This document shows positions 22,296 to 34,334 of a DNA stretch of 64,000 nt, in pieces. Both the position numbers and the translations under genes were made by a program. A model generated the notes under the pieces. That model had not been told where the DNA came from. It was given only the letters and a program-made list of their open reading frames with translations, and did no database searches. Each line of letters starts with the position of its first letter. The first letter of the stretch is position 1. This DNA comes from Rhizophagus clarus. Lineage: Eukaryota > Glomeromycota > Glomeromycetes > Glomerales > Glomeraceae. The DNA is taken from positions 248,001 through 312,000 of the forward strand of contig BLAL01000182.1 in the NCBI GenBank assembly GCA_015698045.1, written 5' to 3'.

Positions 22296-23431
22296 GATTA
22301 GGCGTAGTAATTTTATTGAGATTTTATTGGTGGATCAAGTTTTTTAGATAATATCGCTTGATTTTTTTAATAGCAATAGTTATCTTGCGTAAATGCACTG
22401 GGAGAAAGGTTTATTTTATACTGTATGCTTACTACGCGTGAAAAGAGAATTTAACCCGATTTAATAAAAATTATGTTGCTTTATTAATTATTATGTATAT
22501 TTGTCATAACTACATTTTCATAATTATATTTTTTCAGCTAAAACAATTATAACGGCCTGGATCTCGTCTAATAACAAATGTCTCTCCCTGAATTTAACAA
22601 TATGGCTTAAAAGTAAATCCGACGAATTACGGTTCTATGACAACTTAATGTAACACTAATGGAGCAATGCCGTGTCTCAAAATTTTCCGTTTACTTCTAA
22701 GATCTCTTGCAAAACAGAAGATCGCATGTGGGTATCTTTGTTTAAGTTCACAGCCTCCCCAAAAAAGGAAGTTCGTTATGTAGAATAGTTATTATTACCC
22801 TACCCCTATTTCAATTGTAATCACAAAAAAGAATAAAAATCGGAATATTTGTTCATCATGGATCGAGATCCGTAGATGACGAATCGCTCAGTATAACTAA
22901 TTCCTATTCAAAAACGGATTAATGTATTATTAACAATACACGTAATTTTGAAAGCGCTAACACAAGTAGGATAATGGAAATATACCGTTTATCCGAGGAT
23001 CTGTAAATCGTAGATTCTAATCAGCTCTATTTCCATTTTTGAATTTCTTTTTTACGACGCCCTGTCTTACGATCCGCATGAAAATCAGGGATGAGTTTTT
23101 TTATTAGTAATTCAGAACTGCGTAATGAGTGAGATAGAACATACCAGAACATTGGGGAAAGTTCATCACTATAGCGACAAAAATATTGGTTTATTAATAG
23201 ATCCTCTGCTTCGGCAAAAATGACGACTGCGGATGACGGTGATGTATTACTGCGCCTAGCATATTCTGCGGATATAATTCACATGAACTAGTGACGTACT
23301 ACTGCGGGGCGCCAAAAGAAATATAGATGACGTTTACATGCTATCTAAGCCACCCACGTGATCAAAAAAAAGAAATATACGATTTCGTTTAATTCAGTCT
23401 AAGTAAGTAATTGATTCGCCCAATAATTCTT
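22296..23431. other. Intergenic about 1.1 kb, nothing supported
   Basis: No long frame, tandem repeat or terminal inverted repeat is visible. Base composition is less AT-rich than most spacers in the window. It includes the promoters of the gene at 21571-22295 and the 3' flank of the gene at 23432. Confidence 0.4.
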
Positions 23432-25097
23432 CTAGGCGGTTACCGGAGAGATAATAGGACTCATCATTGGTGAGGTTTTTCTTTCATATCTTCCGTCACG
23501 ATAATAATAACCTCTATCACATTCACCATATTCATTATATCCACCATAACCATTATATCCATCATCATCCGAATCGTCTGGCATCTCTTCTTCAGAATCG
23601 TTGTTGTGACTACAGTCATTATCATCGTTCGTTTCTTCCACTGGATGGGGTGTGGAATCATGATCGACTTCCTCATCAAAATATACATCATCGTTTGACT
23701 GGACCCTGGGGGACCCCTTAACTTCGTTCACCTCTTCTTTCTCTACCCTAGCTTCGTTCTCATATGGTGTACCCCAATAAGCAGTCTCATCGTCAAAATC
23801 CCCTGTGAGTGTTTTTATATAATCCTCCAAATCGGCTGATAATGATGAATTTTCTTCAGGCATGATTTTTTCGCTAGTCTCAAGATTTCCGGCTGAAATT
23901 TCAGGAGTTGGAAAATCGTCCTGCTCTGCAGAATTATCCCGCCTCTCTGAGGCCTCTATGATCTCTTGAATTTGATCGTTAGTCAACTCTGAAATGGAAT
24001 TGGGACTATATGTACTAAGATACTTAATTTTATCTATACCTATTTTCTCGAATATTCTAACAAGCTTCATAGACCTTTGAGTCCTTTTAGTTAGAGAACT
24101 ATGGGAGATTTTTGGAAGCTGTATACCCATTTCTTTTGATCTCTTCTCATGAATGGTAACAAGGTGTTCTAACATCTCATCATAAATTATACCTTTTGCT
24201 TTTTTCTCTCTGATTTTGCCATTGCTATTTTCTACGAGTTCACTAAAGTGAACCATGAATTCTTTCCCAAAGTTAACCCAGTATAAAATTTCTTCCTCAT
24301 TGGCTTTTTTAGTGCGATATTCGGCATCTGATGTTTTATCAAATAGCTTTGCTAAATCAAGAGCATTTTGGGCGACGGGCTGTCGCTGAAATTTCAATCT
24401 CATGAAATGGTTCACGGAGTGAACAACCAGAGGAAATTGGCTCTTGATGTTTTACATCATCCTGAATTCTGTCAATTATCACTTGGGCAATTTTCTCAAC
24501 ACCTTTTTTCTTATGACTGTTTTGACAAGATTGCTTCACAACCTCCTGTTCTGAAGATGCCACGCTTTCAGCATGAAGCTTCTTTTCCTTATTACGTTGC
24601 TTTATTTCACTACTAACAATTTTCTTATGAGCCTCAAGCAAGAAACTATCCGTATCTTTCTCTTCCAACAATTTGCCATTAAGACGCTTCGCAGAGTTGG
24701 TGGGTACTGTTATCGCCTCTGGTACTGCAACTGAATTGAAGCTAGGTGAACTGTTGTTAGAAGAATTATGCGAAGCGCCTCTCAGCTCATTTAGAGTCTG
24801 TTTCTGTTCCACTTTTGTGATTCTATCTCCAAACTCAGATTCCAACTCCTCGATTCTGGCCTTAAGTTTGGCATTTTCAGCATCATGCCTCTCGTTATAT
24901 TTCTCATTCGCTCTTAGAAACTCAGCATTCTTGCATTTAAGTTCAACTATTTCAGCATCAGATATTGAGAGCTTAATTCTAAGATCGTGGATCTCAGTAT
25001 TCCCCTTCCTAAGCTCTGCAATCTCAGCCTCAAGCTTGTCATTCTTAGCTTCAAGTTCAATGATACGCTGTTTCGATAATTTAAGCTTGGATGACAT
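23432..25097 (-). pseudogene. Coiled-coil lineage-specific protein disrupted by hairpin repeat
   Basis: ATG 25095-25097 starts a long coiled coil (residues 1-110, AELRKGNTEIHDLRIKL type heptads), then Asn/Ser-rich linker, then the basic block EAHKKIVSSEIKQRNKEKKL. Near 24395 the frame is lost where a GGGCGACGGGC hairpin repeat sits (24366-24395). The chain continues in the frame ending 23432 with ALDLAKLFDK, EKKAKGIIYDEMLEHL, KRSKEMGIQLPKISHSSLTK, RIFEKIGIDKIKYLSTYS and an acidic Tyr/Gly-rich tail. The block order matches a very large Rhizophagus family of unknown function. The peptide FQRQPVAQN at the junction is encoded by the repeat itself. If translated, the upstream frame would end at the repeat. 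Confidence 0.65.
24366..24395. repeat. GGGCGACGGGC hairpin repeat inside a gene
   Basis: TTTTGGGCGACGGGCTGTCG followed by CTGAAATTTC. GCGAC and GTCGC form a five-base stem. It lies within the gene at 23432-25097 exactly where the reading frame changes. A second copy is at 25158. Confidence 0.75.
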
Positions 25098-25157
25098 GAT
25101 CTATATTTAACTAATACAATGTATATAAGCATTCAAAATAAAAAAATATATTACATA

Positions 25158-25189
25158 TTTTGGGCGACGGGCCATCGCTGAATTTTGCC
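25158..25189. repeat. GGGCGACGGGC hairpin repeat, second copy
   Basis: TTTTGGGCGACGGGCCATCG followed by CTGAATTTTG, just 60 bases upstream of the coiled-coil gene start. It differs from the first copy in the stem/loop (CCA for CTG), leaving a four-base GCGA/TCGC stem. It is a member of the same dispersed repeat. Confidence 0.7.
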
Positions 25190-25279
25190 AAGAAAATTTT
25201 TTATTAATACATGCAAAAAATAAATACAAATGTTCAGGATGTAGCCTGTAATACATGCTAAAATTTCTATTCCTAAATT

Positions 25280-25638
25280 CTAATTCATTTTCCTCTCAAG
25301 ATCGGTTACCTTTGGTAACTCACTTGACCTTACCCTTTTTATTTCTCTCGATTCCTCCAAAGCTTTCACCAGTTTCTGCGCTTCTTCGAGTAACTATAAA
25401 ATATGACCAAGGACCTTTTCTGCCATGCCTTTCGTACCCTCACCATTATATGCAACAAATAAGGGCTTCGACAACTTAAATGATATGATTCCTTCACTGT
25501 CCTGCATACATTCCATGAAGTACCATTTCTCCGCATCTGTTACAATCCCCCATACTTTATCCAAACTATATTCATCATCTATTTCGTTTGCTTTGCGCTT
25601 ATGACCTAGTGATTCCATCTGTACAGTGGCTTGAGCTA
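25280..25638 (-). pseudogene. CRN (Crinkler) gene, 3' part, separated by transposon
   Basis: Continues the CRN gene of 34335-35472. It carries the end of the CRN C-terminal domain: a KRKANEI nuclear-signal-like basic stretch, then VWGIVTDAEKWYFMEC, FKLSKPLFVAYN and AEKVLGHIL. TAG at 25394-25396 replaces the Trp expected after GHIL (TGG to TAG). After it the frame stays open as a Glu/Lys-rich helix to the TAG at 25280-25282. The piece begins at the TA target duplication 25637-25638 next to the inserted element. The reading phase matches that of the other half once the element and one TA are left out. No transcript through 8.7 kb would be expected. Confidence 0.8.
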
Positions 25639-25659
25639 CATCAGAAAATTTTTTAGGAG

Positions 25660-25940
25660 ATATATATTGATGAATAGGTCACATGATATATATCGATAAT
25701 AATCAGACTCGTCAAGTAGTATCGATGTGGGTAAATGATGACAAATTATCAGAATTTAACTAAAATGACAAATATCGATAGAGATGTATATCAATGGAAA
25801 GGTCACATGATATCTATTAATAATAATCGGACTCATCGAGTAGTATCAATATGGAAAAGATGATTACTTATCAGAATTAAGCCTAAATGATAAAAGTCGA
25901 GAAAATTTCATACGATAAAAATCAAGAAAATTCAAACGAT
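25660..25940. repeat. Subterminal repeats, left end of the 8.7-kb element
   Basis: AGGTCACATGATAT, then CGATAATAATCAGACTC, then AAGTAGTATCGAT recur twice at a spacing of about 125 bases (25676 and 25800). The same block, nearly base for base, stands at the left end of the 46503-50825 element. They are likely transposase binding sites. Confidence 0.75.
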
Positions 25941-26828
25941 AAATATTGAAAATATTCATTGCAATTGCTAACATAAATTTATTTATTTATTTATAATAAT
26001 AAAATTCATAATAAAATTTATAATGATAATAATTATAATTAATTATAAAATATTAGTATGCCACCTTATCACTTTCCAACCTATGAATAATTGCTAATCA
26101 TCATAAAACAAGTCATCATACAATGTCATTAATGTATCATCACCTCTGAGAATTACATCTATTTCCTTCTTCTCTTCAAAAGAGCCTATTTTCGGAATTT
26201 CCAGAACTTCTTTCCTCAATATCTCCTGCGCGTCATGTATAGTAAAACCTCCTTTTTTTTCGAATAAATCCTAATAAAGTATTAATTCGAATTTTATTTA
26301 ACTGAATAGATTTCAAATTATATAAATTGGTTTAAATAACAGCCACATACCTTAAATTTCTGATATCGTCGTTCTAGAGGTTTTTTTCTGCACTCTACGT
26401 CAGGGTAGCTAGGATTCAATACTATATTGCATATCACTGACATATAAATATAGATATTCTGAAATGACTCGTCAGTATCAGATATTGCGGAAAATGTGAG
26501 TTTGTTATATTTTTGATTACATTATCGTTATCATCATATAACTTATTATAACACTTTTTAACTTGTGGTAAATTTTTCCAGCTCGTTATATCTTGCGGGC
26601 TTTTTCGTTTATTACCACTTATTGATTGTAAACCGAATTTCTTAAAAATAGCGCTTTTCACTGTTGCAACGTGTACTCCTCTCATATCTTTCATTTTTCG
26701 CATAAGCTATAAAAGAAAATAAAAAATCCATAATAATAATTGAAAAATTTAAATTAAATACAACAGTTATGATTATGATTATTAATGATAATCACCATAG
26801 AATGATGGCGTCCTGAAAATGCGTTCGT

Positions 26829-28412
26829 CAGGACCCAGAAATATATATATAAGGATCAGGTGGCGAAAAATTTTTTTACTATGAGCTGTACGCAGAGACT
26901 TTTTATATGAGTAGTACGCATAATTGACACCTGATATTGAAAATCCTGCAAAAATACGCAAATAAAATTTCAGACATTAAGTTATAAATTATTTTATTAT
27001 GATTTCTATATTATTTATAAATAGAATTTATTCTAATTTACCATTTTTTCAATAATATTTTTCTAAAATTTCACTTTTTAACCCTTAGAAATTTCTTTCA
27101 ATTAGTACTAAATATGTATTACAATGCGGTTAACGCATATGGACCAATTTTTGGAATTAGACTTTTACATTCAAAAAATTAATATTTTTATACAAATAAA
27201 AATTACCAGTTAAGTAAAACTAATAGATCTATAAAAAAAATAAAATTAATTGTCATATGATTTTTATTTTTTTAACATAATAATTTTAAAATTTAAAAAA
27301 TCGAATTAAAATTATTGTGACAAAACTGTGAATAACATCGCGAATATCTGCGCTAAGATGCTAAATTTATATTCATTCGAAAGAGGAAACCAAGATCTAT
27401 CTAATGAATATAAAATCTTAACGATTGAATCACTGGTTGCCGAGTAAATGCGTAAAATAGATTTATTTTTAATCTTTAACTTTGAACGTGAATATCTCCG
27501 CACCTAGTGATTCAATTTCAAAGATCTTTGTTCATCACGATCGAGTAAGTTCTCACCTTTCAAATGAATATAAAATTATAATATTAGCATACGTAGAAGC
27601 TGAAATATTCACGATTTTGTAACTTGAATTAAAGTCCGACATAAATAATTTAAAATTATTATAATAAGAGATTTTGAATTATTGTTACCTTATTTAAAAG
27701 ACCTTTATTCGCTATTTAAGACTTTAAATTAAATAGTAAATCTATTAAAATAAATATTAAAAATTAAAAAATTAGAAATATAAAATTAGTTTATTTAAAG
27801 TTAAAAAAAAACTTTTAAAAGTCCTATTATATTTATAATTCACACTTTATTTTATAAATATCTTACAAAAAAAAAGAAAACTTAAGATAAAAACGAATAA
27901 AAAAATAATTTTTCATGTGTAGAAAATATTAATTTTTTTTTTTTTTACTTACTATTTAAAAATAATCACTTTATATATTTATAAACTTTTTAACAAAAAA
28001 GTGATTAAAAAGTGATTGAAAAAAGAAGTAGTTATTCTTGTTTTTAAAAATTTTTTTTTATTTTTTAATAAATTCGAATCATCTGAACATTGTAACACAA
28101 AAATTAATTGAGGTTTATTTAACATAATTTTTGTTAAATAGTTAAATTTTTATGAAAATCCTAATTTTAGCTAATTCCATGGATTGCGGATATCGGTACA
28201 GTAAATATATTATATATATAAGATTAGCCCAAAAATACGCAACCTAATTTTTTACATATAAAAATTTTGATAAAAAATACGCAATCTTGATGCCTAACTA
28301 TGGATGAAAAATTCTTAAATTGTACGCAAATCAAAACTTTACTCCGTCTAATTCCACTATGATGGCGACGCATCTGTGTACCCTACCCCTGTATGTATAT
28401 TTCTGGGTCCTG
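26829..28412. mobile_element. Candidate nested AT-rich element, 17-bp identical inverted ends
   Basis: CAGGACCCAGAAATATA at 26829-26845 is repeated exactly in inverse at 28396-28412. TACGCA words cluster inside both ends (26892-26960 and 28235-28330). The interior is about 80 percent A+T without genes. It lies between two exons of the accessory gene. No convincing target duplication was found, so a large decayed intron remains possible. Confidence 0.45.
27318..27625. repeat. Imperfect foldback sequence
   Basis: ACAAAACTGTGAATA...TTTATATTCATTCGAAAG (27320-27385) is matched in inverse by CTTTCAAATGAATATAAAA...TATTCACGATTTTGT (27557-27622). The inner GATTGAATCACTGG and CTAGTGATTCAAT also pair. 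It lies within the AT-rich nested block. Confidence 0.45.
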
Positions 28413-29904
28413 TTCATCCACTCTCTATAGCCTACTTCACGAAGATAATCAGGATGATGTTGATTTAGCCAATTTTCGAGCTCCAACTTAAAATTTTCAA
28501 AGGTAGGCCACATATTGTCCAGAAAGGATTTATTGCATACTGAGTTATAACCTTCCTATATTAGTGTGTGATAATAAATAATTGCAATTATGTTGTGATT
28601 TGGTGATGGATGGTATAAGAGAGAATAGCACCAGGTTTTTGTTAGAAACTTACATTGAAGACCTTTTCGCTTAGGTCAATTTTTTTCTTTTTCTCATTTT
28701 GCAACTTAATCTGGTTCTGGATCCATCCGACTTTCTCAAGCGTCTCTTTATGTAATTCATATAGAGCTTATATTTGCCTACCTTGTTTTATAAGCATGTC
28801 CTCGCAACTTTTTCTGCTTTTAGGAGGTTGGACATTGATCTCCGGTGTTTCTTCTGCAGTTGTAGTTGACGAGCTTCTTCCATGCTCAACAGCTGGCGTG
28901 ATCGGCCTACTGCGCCGTACATTTTCTCTATTTGTTTCTGGTACAAGCGTTCTGAAATGTTCATCGCCAGCTGACGTTAATGTATTAACCCAGTAAATTG
29001 TATTAGGTGTAATAGATGTAAACTGAAATGAAATGTCGACAATTTTCAAGTCTGGAAATTATTACTTACTTTGCTTTGATTGTCTGCCGTATGTTTTGAG
29101 TTGTTTAGAAATATATTCCTTTATCCTTCAAGTGTTATCTAAAAAATAAATGATTGATTATGAAAGGTTTATTAACATAATATCTAATAAATCATAATAA
29201 ATATATATGGATCATTACCTTTTGCTAATGGTGTAGTTTGCGAAGATTCCGCTACTACTTCTATTTCTTCTTGATCACTATCTGATCCCTGGTTACTAGT
29301 ATCTGATTTTTTTGGCTGTCTCTTTAGCTTGTGAACTAATAGTATCTGATTCTTTAGCAGGCTCTTTAGCTTGCGAAGTATCTTTTTGCTTTACGATTTT
29401 TCTTGGGCCTTCTTGTTTATTATTATATTCGTTATTTGATTCCTGAGACTGTTTATCTTTGTTAGCTTTAGTGGAATATTTTCATTTTTTGGCATTTTTT
29501 TAAAAAAGGTTTGAAACAAATTAATAAAAAAAGAAAGATATAAATGGTTAGACTAAAGAAGAGCGAAGAAAAATTTAGTATAAAGTGGAAAAAGGAGCAA
29601 ACGAAAAAGGATTGAAGAAGAAGCAGATGAAAAAGGATTGAAGAAGAAGCAGACGAAAAAGGATTGAAGAAGATTTGAATGTAAAATCAAAGATAAAAAA
29701 AGTTTAAAAAAAGGTTGGAAAAGTATCCTATATATAAACTTTTCTAAAGTTTGATAAACTATTTAGATCAGTAAACTCAATGTGATGCGTAAATAATTAT
29801 AATGCATACTAATTAAATTATTATAGCGACGCATTATTAATTGTAATGCATAATTAAAATATTATAACGATGCATATTAGTTAATTGTACTCAAAATTAA
29901 ATGG

Positions 29905-30600
29905 ATTAAATAAGGGGATAACGACGTATATTAGTTAATTGTACTCAAAATTAAATAGATTAAACAAGGGATAACGACGCATATTAGTTAATTGTACTCA
30001 AAATTAAATAGATTAAATAAGGGATAATGACGCATATTAGTTAATTGTACTCAAAATTAAATGGATTAAACAAGGGATAACGACGTATATTAGTTAATTG
30101 TACTCTAAAATTAAATAAATTCGAGGGATAACAATGCATATTAGTTAATTGTACTCAAAATTAAATGGATTAAACAAGGAATAATGACGCATATTAGTTA
30201 ATTGTACTCAAAATTAAATGGATTAAACAAGGGATAATGACGTATATTAGTTAATTGTACTCTAAAATTAAATAAATTTGAGGGATAACAATGCATATTA
30301 GTTAATTGTACTCAAAATTAAATGGATTAAACAAGGAATAATGACGCATATTAGTTAATTGTACTCAAAATTAAATGGATTAAACAAGGGATAACGACGT
30401 ATATTAGTTAATTGTACTCTAAAATTAAAGAAATTCGAGGGATAATAATGTATATTAGTTAATTGTAAATAAATTTGAGGGATAACGATGCATATTAGTT
30501 AATTGTAAATAAATTTGAGGGATAACGATGCATATTAATTATTTGTAAATAAATTCGAGGGATACGGTAATAATGCACATTAGTTAACTGAAGATATCCA
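29905..30600. repeat. 53-bp tandem array between divergent genes
   Basis: About twelve copies of GGGATAACGACGCATATTAG plus TTAATTGTACTCAAAATTAAATGGATTAAACAA with 53-base spacing (29915, 29968, 30021). Some units lack the last part. The array lies between the starts of the accessory gene (29495) and the transposase (30960), so it may hold promoters or protein binding sites. Confidence 0.8.
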
Positions 30601-30959
30601 ATCATAGTAGTAAATGGTATCGATCTCTTTCAATTACTCAAAATTAAATAAATTATTTGAAAATTTAACAATACAAAACAATACAATTAATCGAGATATA
30701 ATGATGCATATTTAATTGTTGTACTCAAAAATTAAATAGATCAACAATACAATTAAGAAAAGTCTAAAAATATTTGTATTGTTTACTAATAAAACTGATC
30801 GTCGTCTACTACTAGTAAAGCTGAAATAATGAAATATATATATTACATTATTTTTTGGTTTTGTTTAGGCAATAAATTTCGTTTTTACTAGTTTTGTTCA
30901 GGCAACAAATTCACTTTCATAAAATTTGGTTCTGTTCATTATCGCTAAAATCACTCAAA

Positions 30960-33838
30960 ATGACCTATAAATGTTCATATTATTCATGTACTTTTTCGTC
31001 AACTTATGCATTAAAACGACATATTTCGGACAAGCATCAATATATTGACGAAGATGAAGAAGTAACCTTTCAATCAAACATGCCACACGAAGAACCTGAT
31101 TTCTGGGATGATGATGATAAAGAAGTATCAAAAGTGCCATATCATGAAGAATCTGGTCTCTGGGATGATGATCTTTCAATGAAAGATAACGAATCTGAAT
31201 CAAAAATAACATTAGAATAACCCATAAAATCTCATGAAAATTTACAAATTTCTGAAGAGTCAGATGAGGAAAGTGGGGAATTTGATGACAACGATGAGTC
31301 AGATGAGAAAAGTGGTGAATTTGATGATGACGATAATGAGGATAATGAAGTTAACTTAATATACTCGTTATCTATCGATGCTAAAGATTTTTGTGGGACC
31401 ACACTAGATGATACAATAAGAGACAAAACACATCCACCTAACACTAAATGGCCGAATGATATTTATCATGAATTCATGGAAATTGTTATGGAATATCAAT
31501 TATCTAATTCTTGCGATGATAGGATAATTAAGTTAATCAATAAAAGTAGACAAGAGGCTAAAAAAAACCCATTACCAATAAATACTAAAGAAGGTCGTAG
31601 ATTTCTTGATGTTAACGAATTTCCTTATATGAAATTCAAAAAAGTCCTTATCACAAAATTCCAGGATAAAGATTATTCTTTTTATTATCAACCGATAATT
31701 CATGGAATTAAAGTTCTGCTTTTTCAATCCGAAATGAATGAAGAATTTGTTTTTAAGTATAAAAATCACAATATATTGATTAAGACTTATGGTGAATAAT
31801 TCGAAAGTAATTGGTGGTATATCACGGAAAATAAAATTCCTGTCGATAACAAATTATTATTGATAATAATCTACGCTGATTCCATAACTTGTGATCATCT
31901 GGGCAAAACTTCTAAACATCCTATATATATTTCACTCAGAAATATACCAAATTGGCAGCGAAATAAACCTAACGCCAAAGTACTTGTTGGTTATTTGCCA
32001 AAATTGAAAGCAAAAGATAATATTACAAGGAATTCTGAGTCTTTTTGAAGATTACAGAGACTTGTTTTTCAGAGATGTCTCCAAATATTATTATCGCCGA
32101 TAATGAATCAAAATGATATGTATTTAGTTGTTCAAAATAAAATACATCTATTTATACCAAAATTATCGGTTATCCTTGCTGATATGGCGGAAACAGGAGC
32201 ATTTACCGCAATATATCTTCCATCAACTTTTAAACGACCATGTTATTATTGCTTGATAAATAACAAAGATCTTAATAATATGGCATTATCTCATATTGAT
32301 TTACGAACTCCAGAAAAGATGAAACTAGCTATTAGTGAGAATCAAGCAAGTGAATTTTCGATTCATAAGAAGTTTAATTATTTTTGGGATTTTGACGATT
32401 TTAATATTTATGAGGCGACTGCTCCAGATCGCATGCATTTACTCGACCTTGGAGTAACAAAGTATCTCATAGAATTTACTCGTAAATTATTATACTGAAA
32501 GGTCAGCAATAGAGCAGTAAAAGATATGGACCACAGATTGTGCGCAATCTCACGATATCCAGGCTTAATAATATTAAAAAACAGATTGGAAAATATATCT
32601 AAATTTACTGCCAATGATTATCGTAATATAATGAAAGTGATTATTTTCGTTATAGATAATTTATATGATGATTATAAAGAAGGTGGAATACCATGTAAGA
32701 GACTGTGCAACATTTTTCATAAATATTTGGTAATGTATATGAAGTTGCGTCAGGAGTCATTTACGGTTACTGAGTTAACAGAATTAGAGGTAAATATCGA
32801 TTATTAATTCTAAACCAAATCTTTAATTAGTATTTAATTTCAGTTTTTTAAAAATTTATTACTACTATTACTAGACGTTAATAACTGAATTCTGTCAAGA
32901 ATTTGTAACGATATTTGCCGAATATTCTTCAAGTCGCTGTAAAATACCTAAATTTCACGTGCTTTGTTATCATGTAATTCTGTCAATTTGACTTTATGGT
33001 TCGATGAATGGGATGTCAACAGAAACATATGAAACTTTGCATAAGAAGAGCGTTAAAATTCCATATCGAATGACAAATAAAAGAAATTATGTTCCACAAA
33101 TGTTAACTACGGTAATGTTATATGATCTGTTTCATCATAATCTATTTTAATCGATTAATTTAAATTTGATACGATAGGTGCGATGTCAATATTTAGCCTT
33201 GAAACAAAAAAACCTACGATAAGAAGATCTAGTAGATTTCGAAATCTTTTATGGAAGTTCAAATTTACTGAAATTGAAACAACAGTTTCTAAAATAAAAC
33301 AAGACACCGATATCCATCATCTGTATAAAGAAGGGTTTGATAACCTTCATGCAGGTTTTGAAGAGTTTTTGACGGAAAATGAGTTAGAATATGATTATGA
33401 ATCTGGGCATTTTAAAATATATTCTAGTGTAGCTGTTAAATCAACTGATATTATCTGAACAGCAGGAACCTTTTATGGTAATGAATGGTTCAGTGATGTA
33501 GTAGTCTCTTCTGAAGAAACTGCGTGGTATGGAAAGGTATGATATGCTTAAAATTTTTTATTAAGATTTTTGTCATGATGACATGTTATTAACTGAATTA
33601 AATTTAGGCACTTTTATTATTGGAATTTTCTGCAAAAGATTTAAAAGAGCCAGTAAATCTTGCTTTGTTACGATGGTATGAAGAAGTACAAGAAGAAGAG
33701 ATCATATACGACTGTCCAAGATTATGGCTAACTGATCAATATACATGTGTTTACTTAGATTTGGTTGATATGTCAGTTCACATTATACCAAGAAATAACT
33801 GTGAAAATGAATATTTTGTTAATATGTATATTTTTTAA
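30960..33838 (+). pseudogene. Plavaka-like transposase with N-terminal C2H2 finger
   Basis: ATG 30960-30962. Residues 3-27 form a C-x4-C-x12-H-x4-H finger (YKCSYYSC...LKRHISDKH), then a long acidic stretch (to about 31340), then the transposase: FLDVNEFPYMKFKK, HPIYISLRNIPNWQRNKPNA, MAETGAFTAIYLPSTFKRPC, PDRMHLLDLGVTKYL. Exon 1 ends 32789, exon 2 runs 32875-33111 in phase (IPKFHVLCYH, NGMSTETYETLHKK), and later exons end with NEYFVNMYIF at 33838. In-frame stops are TAA 31218, TAA 31797, TGA 32046, TGA 32496 and TGA 32989; a frame change lies near 33180. CAA or CGA is the likely ancestral codon in most. The enzyme would have moved this element and perhaps the related one at 46503-50825. Confidence 0.75.
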
Positions 33839-33939
33839 GGTGTAAAATGAAATTAGATTAATATTCTTAGTATTCATTTGTATATGAGTGCGTTTTATGA
33901 TTTATTAATGAAATAATAAATAATGGATTTAACTTGATT

Positions 33940-34300
33940 ATTTTTGATAATTATTAAATATCGCAAATCATCGTTGAGATTATTTTTAATAATTGTCAAT
34001 ATCGCAAATCATCATTGAGATTATTTTCAATAATTGTCAATATCGCAAATTATCAGTGCAATTATTTTCGATAACTGTCGACATCGCAAATTATCAGTGT
34101 GATTATTTTTGATAATTGCCAACATCGCAAATCATCATCGAGATTATTTTTGATAATTGTCAATATCGCAAATTATCAGTACGATTATTTTAGAAAAAGT
34201 TAAATATCGTTGTATAATTGTGAGATAATTATCAAATATTATCACATTATGTTGACCATCGATTTATAAATACAATATTTATCGATAAAGTGATAATTAT
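33940..34300. repeat. Subterminal 41-bp repeats, right end of the 8.7-kb element
   Basis: TATCGCAAATCATCATTGAG followed by ATTATTTTTGATAATTGTCAA recurs about six times at 41-base spacing (33961, 34002, 34043) before the right terminal repeat. GATAATTATCAAATATT and ATCGATAAAG follow. It differs in sequence from the left-end block but shares TATCGATAAT-type words. Confidence 0.75.
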
Positions 34301-34334
34301 TGATGTATATCTTCTGAAAAAATTTCCTGATATA

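Larger units (their letters stand above)
26094..29495 (-). pseudogene. Accessory multi-exon gene of the 8.7-kb transposon
   Basis: ATG 29493-29495 starts a Ser/Lys-rich exon (one frame change near 29310) ending PLAK at 29220. Later exons with GT-AG borders are: RIKEYISKQLKTYGRQSK (about 29146-29086, with a TGA before RIKEY); FTSITPNTIYWVNTL...NRENVRRSRPITPAVEHG...EDMLIKQ (about 29016-28655); GYNSVCNKSF...WLNQHHPDYLREVGYREWMN (about 28560-28413); KMKDMRGVHVATVKSAIFKKFGL...KLYDDNDN (about 26709-26518); VICNIVLNPSYPDVECRKKPLE (about 26455-26353); and DLFEKKGGFTIHDAQEIL to TAG 26094. It is basic and helical, perhaps DNA-binding, and divergent from the transposase, as TnpA-type partners are in CACTA elements. 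That role is inference. An inserted AT-rich block (26829-28412) interrupts it. Confidence 0.5.
25639..34332. mobile_element. 8.7-kb Plavaka-like (CMC) DNA transposon inside a CRN gene
   Basis: The left end CATCAGAAAATTTTTTAGGA (25639) and the right end, which reads TATCAGGAAATTTTTTCAGA on the minus strand from 34332, are imperfect inverted repeats of about 35 bases. TA is duplicated on both sides (25637-25638 and 34333-34334). Next to each end lies a repeat zone (25660-25940 and 33940-34300). Inside are a plus-strand C2H2-plus-transposase gene (30960-33838) and a divergent minus-strand multi-exon gene (26094-29495), separated by a 53-bp tandem array. Transposase features (N-terminal C2H2 finger, HPIYISLRNIP, PDRMHLLDLG, NGMSTETYETLHKK) point to the Plavaka group. 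The transposase has at least five nonsense codons, so this copy is immobile. Confidence 0.8.

Noticed and set aside
24673-25110. Plus-strand 145-residue frame
   Set aside because: Antisense shadow of the coiled-coil gene at 25097; its Ser/Leu-rich composition mirrors the Lys/Glu-rich coding strand.
29905-30600. CRISPR array
   Set aside because: The units are continuous tandem repeats without unique spacers, and the DNA is eukaryotic.
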